A DNA stretch of 64,000 bases from Nitrospirillum viridazoti CBAmc (lineage in GTDB: Bacteria; Pseudomonadota; Alphaproteobacteria; Azospirillales; Azospirillaceae). The translations under genes were made by a program, and so were the position numbers. Shown here one piece after another: positions 30,026 to 36,707 of the stretch; the stretch's first letter is position 1; every line of letters begins with the position of its first letter. A model generated the notes under the pieces. That model had not been told where the DNA came from, ran no database searches, and saw only the letters and a program-made list of their open reading frames with translations. The stretch is taken from contig NZ_CP022113.1 of NCBI RefSeq assembly GCF_000730165.1, positions 761,363 to 825,362 on the forward strand, written 5' to 3'.

Positions 30026-31179
30026 GTCTCCCTCACCTGGGTCCCGTCCACGGGAACTGTTTTCGCCGGCCCGTACTGGCGATAGATGAACTCGGCCGGC
30101 ACTTCGCCGCGCGCCCGCACCGCCGCCAGCATGACACCGTGGTCGGGCGACAGGGCGCAGGCGGGATCGGTGCGGCCGGCATCGCCGGTCAGGGCGAAGG
30201 CCTGGCAGCGGCAGCCGCCCCAGTCCACCTCCCGCCGCTCGCACCCCTGGCAGGGTTCCGGCATCCAGGCGGTGCCGCGATAGCGGTTGAACGCTTCGCT
30301 GTCGTACCAGGCCGCCGCCAGCGAGCCGGTGGCGACCGAGGGCCAATCGAAGCCGGGCAGCGTTTCCGCCGCATGGCAGGGCAAGGCGAGGCCGGCGGGG
30401 GAGATGTTCATGAACCGCCGGGCCCAGCCGCCCATGCAGGCCTTGGGGCGGGCGGCGTAATAGTCCGGCGGCACGTAGTCGATGACCATGCGGCCCTTCA
30501 GCCGCGCCCGCGCCGCCTCCACCGTCGCCGTGGCCGCGTCCAGCTGCGCCCGGCTGGGCAGCAGGGCGTCACGGTTCATCAGGCTCCAGCCATAATACTG
30601 GACATGAGCGACCTCGATGCGGCCCGCCCCCAGCTCCAGCCCCAGGTCTATCATCTGCGGCAGCCGGTCCAGGTTCTGGCGGTGGACGACGAAGTTCAGG
30701 GTCAGGGGCAGGCCGGCCGCCGTCACTTGCCCGGCCAGCGCCAGCTTGCGCGCCTGGGCGCCCGGCATGCCGCCGATCCGCTCCGCGCTTTCCACCTCCA
30801 CATCCTGGAAGCTCAGCTGCACATGGTCCAAGCCGGCGTCGGCCAGCACGGCCAGCGACGCCCCGTCCAGCAACACGCCGGAGGTGATGAGGTTGGTGTA
30901 CAGGCCAAGGCCGGCGGCATGGCGTACCAGGTCCGGCAGGTCCTTGCGTGCCGTGGGCTCCCCGCCCGAGAAGTGCACCTGCAGAATGCCCAGGGCGGCC
31001 GCCTCGCCCAGCACACGCTTCCACGTGGCCGTGTCCATCTCCTCCCCCGCCCGCTGCAACTCCACGGGGTTGGAGCAATAGGGGCAGCGCAGCGGGCAGC
31101 GGTGGGTCAGCTCCATCAGCAGACCCATCGGCGCCTCCACCGGGGGTGACTCAGCCGCAGGGGAGGAAGCATGGCTCAT
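30007..31179 (-). CDS. pqqE: PqqA peptide cyclase, radical SAM enzyme PqqE
   Basis: 390 residues. The radical SAM motif CPLRCPYC (Cys 28, 32, 35) follows LLMELTHR, and the SAM-binding FSGGEPTARKDL is present. The C-terminal SPASM region has CMGGWARRFMNISP, LPCHAAETLPGF and the Cys set CQGCERREVDWGGCRC for auxiliary clusters. PqqE forms the Glu-Tyr crosslink in the PqqA peptide, the first step of PQQ assembly, working with PqqD. It overlaps pqqD by four bases. Length and motif set are typical and nothing is missing. Confidence 0.97.
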   Translation of the reverse strand: MSHASSPAAESPPVEAPMGLLMELTHRCPLRCPYCSNPVELQRAGEEMDTATWKRVLGEAAALGILQVHFSGGEPTARKDLPDLVRHAAGLGLYTNLITSGVLLDGASLAVLADAGLDHVQLSFQDVEVESAERIGGMPGAQARKLALAGQVTAAGLPLTLNFVVHRQNLDRLPQMIDLGLELGAGRIEVAHVQYYGWSLMNRDALLPSRAQLDAATATVEAARARLKGRMVIDYVPPDYYAARPKACMGGWARRFMNISPAGLALPCHAAETLPGFDWPSVATGSLAAAWYDSEAFNRYRGTAWMPEPCQGCERREVDWGGCRCQAFALTGDAGRTDPACALSPDHGVMLAAVRARGEVPAEFIYRQYGPAKTVPVDGTQVRETWPAEP

Positions 31180-31472
31180 AGCAGGACCACGCCCTTCTCC
31201 GCCAGATCGCGCAGCATGCCGCCCACGTCGCCCGCCATCTCGTCCCGGGGCACGTCGAAGCGGGTGGCCAGGTCATCGACGATGGCCCCCAGGCTGCGCT
31301 GGCCGTCCACCAGCTTCAGGATCTCGGTGGCCGCCTCATCCGGCAGGAAAAGTCGTTCCGGTGCCAGAACCATCCAGCTTTTCCGTGTATCATCAAAGCG
31401 GAACTTCACGCCCCGGGCAAAGCGCGGCACCGACGCCTCACCCACCGCTTCCGTGGTCACGGCATCGGTCAT
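31176..31472 (-). CDS. pqqD: PQQ biosynthesis chaperone PqqD
   Basis: 98 residues, the usual PqqD size. The conserved pattern is visible: VPRFARGVKFRFDDTRKSW, then LAPERLFLPDEAATEILKL and DGQRSLGAIVDDLATRFDVP. PqqD is a small winged-helix protein that binds the PqqA peptide and delivers it to PqqE. ATG at 31472 overlaps the pqqC stop by four bases and the gene overlaps pqqE by four, the usual coupled order B-C-D-E. A longer in-frame reading upstream lies inside pqqC and is not real. Confidence 0.95.
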   Translation of the reverse strand: MTDAVTTEAVGEASVPRFARGVKFRFDDTRKSWMVLAPERLFLPDEAATEILKLVDGQRSLGAIVDDLATRFDVPRDEMAGDVGGMLRDLAEKGVVLL

Positions 31473-32236
31473 TGCCGGCGTCCTTCCGGTATGAAGGCGC
31501 CCGGCGGGATGTAGCCGGGTTCGACATAGGCGAAGTGCAGGGCGTCCAGTTGGGCCCACAGAATGTTGCACTTCTCCGTCAGGGCGGCGATGGCGCCCCG
31601 CTGCTGCTCCGCCGTGCGGGCATGTTCCTTCACATAGGCCAGGGCGAAATCCACGTCGCGCGGCGCCTGGGTCAGGCGCGGGGTGAAGTAAGCCAGGGTT
31701 TCCTGAGTGATGAAGTCGTAATTGGCCAGCATGCCGGACACACGCTCGGCGATGATGGTGGGGGAAAACATCTCGGTGAGGGAAGAGGCCACCGCCTCCA
31801 GCACGCTGCGGTCCCGCACCAGGGAAACATAGGCGTCCACGGCGAAGCGCGTGGCCGGCAGGATGCCGACGGTGGACTGGACATAGTCGCGGTCCAGCCC
31901 CACGCCCGTGGCCAGGCGCAACCACCGCTCGATCCCGCCGTTGGCGGGGGTATCGGCCCCGGGGAAACCGTCGTGGTCCTCCAGCCGGCTGCGCCAAAGC
32001 CGGCGCAGATCCGGTGTGGGCAGGCGGGACAGCAACACCGCGTCCTTCGCCGGGATACGGCTTTGATAATAATAGCGGTTCAGGGCCCAGGCCTGGACCT
32101 GGCCCCGGTTCAGGGCGCCGCTGTGCAGCAGCTTATGGAAGGGATGCAGGTTGTGGTAGCGCTCCGCCCCAACGGCGCGCAACGCCGCCTCCAACTCTTC
32201 CGGCGATAGGACGCGATCCTGCGGCTCAGCGGTCAT
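31469..32236 (-). CDS. pqqC: Pyrroloquinoline-quinone synthase PqqC
   Basis: 255 residues. Family motifs: FHKLLHSGALNRGQVQAWAL, NRYYYQSRIPAKDAVLLSR, RLEDHDGFPG, and LTEMFSPTIIAERVSGML. PqqC is a cofactor-free oxidase that closes the ring and carries out the last oxidation to PQQ. ATG at 32236 overlaps the pqqB stop by four bases. The conserved His and Tyr residues around NRYYYQ and MLANYDFI are present, so the enzyme should be active. It acts in the cytoplasm. Confidence 0.97.
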   Translation of the reverse strand: MTAEPQDRVLSPEELEAALRAVGAERYHNLHPFHKLLHSGALNRGQVQAWALNRYYYQSRIPAKDAVLLSRLPTPDLRRLWRSRLEDHDGFPGADTPANGGIERWLRLATGVGLDRDYVQSTVGILPATRFAVDAYVSLVRDRSVLEAVASSLTEMFSPTIIAERVSGMLANYDFITQETLAYFTPRLTQAPRDVDFALAYVKEHARTAEQQRGAIAALTEKCNILWAQLDALHFAYVEPGYIPPGAFIPEGRRQ

Positions 32237-33150
32237 AAGGCAATTTCCATTCCGTCGAAGGCCACCTCCCATCCCGCTTGGTCCACCACCCGGCGCTGCG
32301 GGCTGTCGTCCATGAGGATGGGATTGGAATTGTTGATATGGATGAAGACGCGGCGGCGAACGTCCAGGCCGGCGAAGGCGGCAAGGGTGGCGTCCACGCT
32401 CATGTGTCCCATGCGCAGACCGGTCTTATTTCCAAGGCCGGCATCGATCATTTCGGTATCGGTATAAAGCGTGCCGTCGAAGAACACCAACTCGGCACCG
32501 CGCAGGCGGTCCGCCAGCGCCGTCGTCATGGCGGCGCAGCCCGGAATGAAGAAGAAGCGGCGTTCACCGTCATCCACCGCCACGCCCACCGTGTCCTCCC
32601 CCTCCACGATGGGGGGTGGACCGTCGTGGCCCTCCAGGTATAGCGGCACCTTGCCGGGCACGGGGAACAGCTCGATCCACAGCCCGCTTTCCGCGCCGCC
32701 AATGCCGCATCCGGTGAGGGGCACCCGCTCGTTCAACGGCAGCGCGCTTCGCGCCACCACGTCACGGGCCAGCACTTCGAAGATCGGATTGGCGTCCAGG
32801 ATGCCCAGGGTGCGGGCGGTGCCGTGCAGGGTGAAGGGTTGGCGTTCCCGCAGATTCAGCAAGCCGGCGATGACATCGACGTCGCCACCGCTCAGCACCA
32901 CACCCGCGATGGGGGAGGAACGCAGCCCGTGATTGGGGTGCAGCGCCGGGTTGGCGGCGATCTGCTGCCGCAGGTCAGGTGACGCGTTCAGCAGGAACCA
33001 ATCCCGGCCGTCGCGGCTGACCGCCAGCGAGGCCTGGGTGCGGGGCCGTACCGCCGGATCGCCGGCGCGCGCCCGCCGGCAAGCCTCGGCATGCGAGTTC
33101 CATTGGGGAAACCCGCCGCCGGCCGCCGCGCCGAGAACAAGGATATGCAT
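32233..33150 (-). CDS. pqqB: PQQ biosynthesis protein PqqB
   Basis: 305 residues, starting MHILVLGAAAGGGFPQWN, the PqqB signature. Further family segments are VVLSGGDVDVIAGLLNLRER, FFIPGCAAMT, FFDGTLYTDTEMI and RRVFIHINNSNPILMD. PqqB has a metallo-beta-lactamase fold and hydroxylates or otherwise processes the crosslinked Glu-Tyr intermediate. It starts 97 bases downstream of pqqA, with an imperfect hairpin between them, and couples to pqqC by a four-base overlap. Confidence 0.96.
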   Translation of the reverse strand: MHILVLGAAAGGGFPQWNSHAEACRRARAGDPAVRPRTQASLAVSRDGRDWFLLNASPDLRQQIAANPALHPNHGLRSSPIAGVVLSGGDVDVIAGLLNLRERQPFTLHGTARTLGILDANPIFEVLARDVVARSALPLNERVPLTGCGIGGAESGLWIELFPVPGKVPLYLEGHDGPPPIVEGEDTVGVAVDDGERRFFFIPGCAAMTTALADRLRGAELVFFDGTLYTDTEMIDAGLGNKTGLRMGHMSVDATLAAFAGLDVRRRVFIHINNSNPILMDDSPQRRVVDQAGWEVAFDGMEIAL

Positions 33151-33179
33151 GGGTCCTTAAGCGCCAAGGCAAAGCACAG

Positions 33180-33231
33180 GGGGCCGTCGCGGCCGGCCGG
33201 ATCCAACGCCCGGAAGACCAGCGGCGGCCCC
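33180..33231 (-). promoter_or_regulatory. Hairpin between pqqA and pqqB
   Basis: In the minus-strand transcript GGGGCCGCCGC (from 33231) can pair with GCGACGGCCCC (ending at 33180), 11 bases with one mismatch, around a GC-rich loop of about 30 bases. There is no U-tract. Its place just after pqqA fits a processing or attenuation element that leaves more pqqA message than pqqBCDE message, as known for other pqq operons. Confidence 0.5.
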
Positions 33232-33246
33232 AAGTCGTTGAATTGC

Positions 33247-33327
33247 TTATTTCACTTCCGCGCAAGCGTAGCAGTTGATTTCCATGCCCAGCGCGATTTC
33301 GACGATCTTCGGAGTCTTCCAGCTCAT
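33247..33327 (-). CDS. pqqA: PQQ precursor peptide PqqA (copy 1)
   Basis: A 26-residue peptide, MSWKTPKIVEIALGMEINCY followed by ACAEVK. Glu16 and Tyr20, spaced E-x3-Y, are the two residues that become PQQ. The ATG has a strong GGAGGAAAT site upstream. It is the first gene of the pqqABCDE operon, 97 bases before pqqB. It is far below normal gene-finder size and easily missed. A second pqqA lies at 43869-43946 with the same GMEINCYACA core. Confidence 0.97.
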   Translation of the reverse strand: MSWKTPKIVEIALGMEINCYACAEVK

Positions 33328-33376
33328 AACATTTCCTCCGGTTTTGAGGAGCGGCCACATGTCCGCGCCTGTATTT

Positions 33377-33420
33377 AAAATAATTCTAAATTACCTTTCC
33401 GTCAAGGTGCCCAACTGTAC
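33377..33420 (-). promoter_or_regulatory. Candidate promoter and upstream box for the pqq operon
   Basis: On the minus strand TTGACG (33405-33400), a 17-base spacer and TATTTT (33382-33377) form a good sigma-70-type promoter in AT-rich DNA, about 50 bases upstream of the pqqA start. Directly upstream of the -35 box lies GTACAGTTGGGCACC (33420-33406), closely similar to GTACAATTGGCACC at 43428-43441, upstream of the second pqqA. The shared box may be the site of a common activator. Confidence 0.55.
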
Positions 33421-33573
33421 CACCCCTCCGCCCCACCTCATCCCTTGGGCCGCAGACAGGCGTGTTACGGTGCAAGGCTTTAAGCTTCGCGCACCGTCCA
33501 CTGTTCCGCTGGATGGGCGCCCCGTCCATGGTGACCCCACAGGCGAGGGCGCCGTCAGAGGAATAAGGGCCGA

Positions 33574-35037
33574 CTAGAAGAACGCGATGGCGCCGGCGGC
33601 GATCGTGTCCTCCTGGGCCTTGTTGCCGCCGTGGGCCGTGGCGGTGGTATGGGCATACTCACAGATCAGGTTGACCCAACTGGTCAGCTTATATTTGCAG
33701 CCGGCGGCCCAGGATTCGTTGGTCTTCACCAGCAAGGGGTTGACCTCGCCCGAGGCCAGGCCCAGGCGGCTCAGCCCATAGCTGCCGGACAGGGTGAACC
33801 TCTTGAAGAAGGTGTAGCTGCCCTGGACGTAGTAGCCGTCCGAACTGCGCGCCTGGCCGGCGGCGCTGACGCCGTCGAAGAACAGGCCGGTGGTTCCCAG
33901 CGCGTCGCCGGTGTAGCCATAGGCCACCAGCTCGGCATCCGCGATGTCGACCTTGGCGCCGAAGTCCCAGCCGGTGCCCCGCACGCTACGTCCCTGAGGC
34001 AGCGCCTCGGCGGCCGACACGCTCTTCAAATCCTGGGTGACGACGTTGGCCCACAACTGGGCCTTCAGCAGGCTGCTGGCGTCGGTCGGCAGCTCATAGT
34101 TAACGCCGGCCTGGATCTGCGGATCGTTATGGGCGGACAGGGTGCCCGACTGGCCGGAGAAGTTGAAGGCGTCCAGCGGCTGGAAGATGCCGACCGACGC
34201 GGTGAAGCCGCTGAACTTGGGCGTGGTGTAGGTGATCTGGGGCATGAAGTCGGTGTAGACGTAGCCGATGCCGATGCGCCCCAGCGAGGTGTTGGACGGC
34301 GCCACGTTGCCGCCGGTCGACCCCACGCCGAACAGCGTGAAATCGTTCAGGATCGCCTGCTGGCCGAACAGGCCGATGTCGCGGCCCACCTTGACCGTGC
34401 CCATGCTGGGCGTCCCCACCGTCAGGTACTGCTGGCGGAAGTCGATGCCCGACGTCGCCAGGGCATGCGCGGCGCCGGCGGAGTTGGCCCCCCCCACCCC
34501 CGACACGCTGTTCAGGCCCGGGTACAAGCCGAAATGGGCGACGATATCGAAGCCTTCCTGCTGGGTCTTCAACTCCACGGCGAAGTTGCCGGGCAGCAGA
34601 CCGTTGCGGATGGAGGAGTTCTCGCTGCTGCCCACTGCCGCCAAGCCGCCCGCCACCACATGGTTGGGCGCCACGCTGTCCGGGCTGTCATGGACATAAT
34701 AGCCGTTAATCTCCCCAGAGAGGGTGACGTCGACGGGGCCGACATGGACGCCGATGCCCTTTTCCGTCATGCGTACGGCGAAGGGATCGGGCGGCGGGGC
34801 GGCGGCCACTGCCGCGGCGCTGGCGCTGGCCACGGCGGCCGGCGGCGGGGGTGGCGGCGTCTCGACCGCCTTGCGCTGTTTCAGTTGGTCGTATTCCTGC
34901 TGGGACAGGATGCCTTTGGCCAACAATTTGGCCAGAAGATCGTCAGTGGTGTCGGCTTTCGCCATGGATCCCGGCAGACATGCCAGGCCGCTGATCGCGG
35001 TCACGCCCAGAAACAATGCCATCCGCTTGGATTTCAT
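33574..35037 (-). CDS. Outer-membrane porin
   Basis: 487 residues with a signal peptide (MKSKRMALFLGVTAISGLAC, cleavage near MAKA). A short coiled segment follows (DLLAKLLAKGILSQQEYDQL), typical of OprP-like porins, then a Pro-rich linker (TPPPPPPAAV). The rest is a beta-barrel of alternating strands (VTLSGEINGYYVHDS, QYLTVGTPSMGTVKVGRDI, GWDFGAKVDIADAELVAYGY), ending in a C-terminal Phe (AAGAIAFF) as needed for barrel assembly. GGGAGGAAACAAG precedes the ATG. It sits beside the pqq operon on the same strand and could admit an alcohol or other substrate, but its selectivity cannot be read from sequence. Confidence 0.88.
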   Translation of the reverse strand: MKSKRMALFLGVTAISGLACLPGSMAKADTTDDLLAKLLAKGILSQQEYDQLKQRKAVETPPPPPPAAVASASAAAVAAAPPPDPFAVRMTEKGIGVHVGPVDVTLSGEINGYYVHDSPDSVAPNHVVAGGLAAVGSSENSSIRNGLLPGNFAVELKTQQEGFDIVAHFGLYPGLNSVSGVGGANSAGAAHALATSGIDFRQQYLTVGTPSMGTVKVGRDIGLFGQQAILNDFTLFGVGSTGGNVAPSNTSLGRIGIGYVYTDFMPQITYTTPKFSGFTASVGIFQPLDAFNFSGQSGTLSAHNDPQIQAGVNYELPTDASSLLKAQLWANVVTQDLKSVSAAEALPQGRSVRGTGWDFGAKVDIADAELVAYGYTGDALGTTGLFFDGVSAAGQARSSDGYYVQGSYTFFKRFTLSGSYGLSRLGLASGEVNPLLVKTNESWAAGCKYKLTSWVNLICEYAHTTATAHGGNKAQEDTIAAGAIAFF

Positions 35038-35261
35038 TCTTGTTTCCTCCCGGCTTTATTTGCAGGGTGTCGGCCCGGTGGCCATGGCAATAAAACGCCA
35101 TTCGGCGGAAGTTTCCGCGCGCCGATCATTTCCCTGCTGTTTGGCGGGGTCTTTCTGGGCCCCACCTTAATTTGAAACTTGAAGTCGTTTGCCTTGTCCG
35201 CGCAATAGAACTAAAGAACCGTTGCGGGTTGCCGGCCGGTTGCGCACGCTGGAACAAGCCT

Positions 35262-36707
35262 ATGAAATCATGGGGGCGGTTCGCATGCGGCCCTTCGGCC
35301 GCCGCACCGCACCCGGATGGACCCATGAAAACCAAGCCTGGCGACAGCGGCCAATCCCATAGTGGACCGCCCCCCGGTGCCAAGACCCGCCCCGTTGACG
35401 GGCCCGGCGCCACATCCCCAACCAAACCCAAGGTCGCGGCGCGGTCCAGCAGCACCCCGCCGCGGATGAACGGTACCGCCCCCGTGCCCCCGGCCCCTTC
35501 CCTGCCGCCCCTTCCCCCCTTCCCCATGCCCCCCTTCCCCATGGCGTCGGCGCGGACGCGCGCCCGCGGCGATGGCGGGCCCACCGTGCCCTTGCGCCGT
35601 GGCGGGTCCGACAAGACGGACGCCCACGCGGCGGTGGCGGAGCTGCGTCGGCAGATCGGGGACGGCGGCGACGCGGCCGGCATCCTGGTCTTCTTCTCCC
35701 CCGCTTATGACCGGGAGGAGATGCTGGTGGCGCTGAAGGAGGCGTTCGGTTCAACACCCGTCTTCGGCTGCACCACGGCCGGGGAGATCACGCCCTTCGG
35801 CTACATCAGCAACGGCCTCACCGGCATCAGCTTCCCGGCGGCGGACTTCATGGTCCATTCCGCCCTGTTCGAGGGGTTGAGCCAATTCCAGATCGCCAAC
35901 ACCATCGAGCGGACGCATCAACTGGTGTCCCAACGCCATGCCCAGGCCCAGGGGCGGCCCGGCTTCGGCCTGCTGCTGGTCGACGGCCTGTCGACGCGCG
36001 AGGAACAGCTGGTCAGCGCCATCGGCAACGCGTTGGCGGGCCTGCCGCTGATCGGCGGGTCGGCCGGCGACGGGCTGGATTTCAAATCCACCATCGTCCT
36101 GCATGAGGGCCGCTGCGTCAGCGACGCCGCCATCCTGCTGCTGGTCACCACCCGCCGGCGCTTCTCTGTCTTCAAGACGGAGCATTTCGTGCCTACGGAA
36201 CACAAGATGGTGGTGACCGGCGCCGACCTGGAAACCCGCCGGGTGTTCGAGATCAACGCCGAGCCGGCGGCCCTGGAATATGCCCGCCTGGTGGGCCTGT
36301 CGAACGAGCCGCTGACGCCCAAGATTTTCGCCGCCCATCCCGTGGTGGTGCGGGTGGGCGGCCAGTACCACGTCCGCTCCATCCAGAAGGTGAACCCGGA
36401 CAACAGCCTGACCTTCCACTGCGCCATCGACGAGGGCCTGGTGCTGACGGTGGCGCGCGGCATCGATATCGTGGAAAATCTCCATGAATTGTTCCGCCGG
36501 CTGGAACGGGAGATCGGTCCCTTGGATGCCATCATCGGGTTCGATTGCGTCTTGCGGAACCTGGAAACGGAACAGCGCAACCTGAAGGCCGCCGTGTCGG
36601 ATCTGTTCGTCGCCCACCGCGTCACCGGCTTCTGCACCTATGGCGAGCAGTACATGTCCATGCACGTGAACCAGACCTTCACCGGCGTCGCCATCGGTGG
36701 GACATGA
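35262..36707 (+). CDS. FIST domain signal-transduction protein
   Basis: Cytoplasmic sensor-type protein of about 481 residues. The N-terminal 100 residues are Pro-rich and low in complexity (PAPSLPPLPPFPMPPFPM). A FIST N-terminal domain follows (GILVFFSPAYDREEMLVALK, PVFGCTTAGEITPFGYISNG, GLPLIGGSAGDGLDFKSTIV), then a FIST C domain (VVVRVGGQYHVRSIQKVNPD, CTYGEQYMSMHVNQTFTGVA). FIST proteins are thought to bind small ligands such as amino acids. The stop overlaps the start of the hybrid kinase (ATGA), so the two should form a sensor pair. The start is uncertain: ATG 35262 has GGAA upstream, and TTG 35172 and ATG 35325 are alternatives. Confidence 0.87.
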   Translation: MKSWGRFACGPSAAAPHPDGPMKTKPGDSGQSHSGPPPGAKTRPVDGPGATSPTKPKVAARSSSTPPRMNGTAPVPPAPSLPPLPPFPMPPFPMASARTRARGDGGPTVPLRRGGSDKTDAHAAVAELRRQIGDGGDAAGILVFFSPAYDREEMLVALKEAFGSTPVFGCTTAGEITPFGYISNGLTGISFPAADFMVHSALFEGLSQFQIANTIERTHQLVSQRHAQAQGRPGFGLLLVDGLSTREEQLVSAIGNALAGLPLIGGSAGDGLDFKSTIVLHEGRCVSDAAILLLVTTRRRFSVFKTEHFVPTEHKMVVTGADLETRRVFEINAEPAALEYARLVGLSNEPLTPKIFAAHPVVVRVGGQYHVRSIQKVNPDNSLTFHCAIDEGLVLTVARGIDIVENLHELFRRLEREIGPLDAIIGFDCVLRNLETEQRNLKAAVSDLFVAHRVTGFCTYGEQYMSMHVNQTFTGVAIGGT

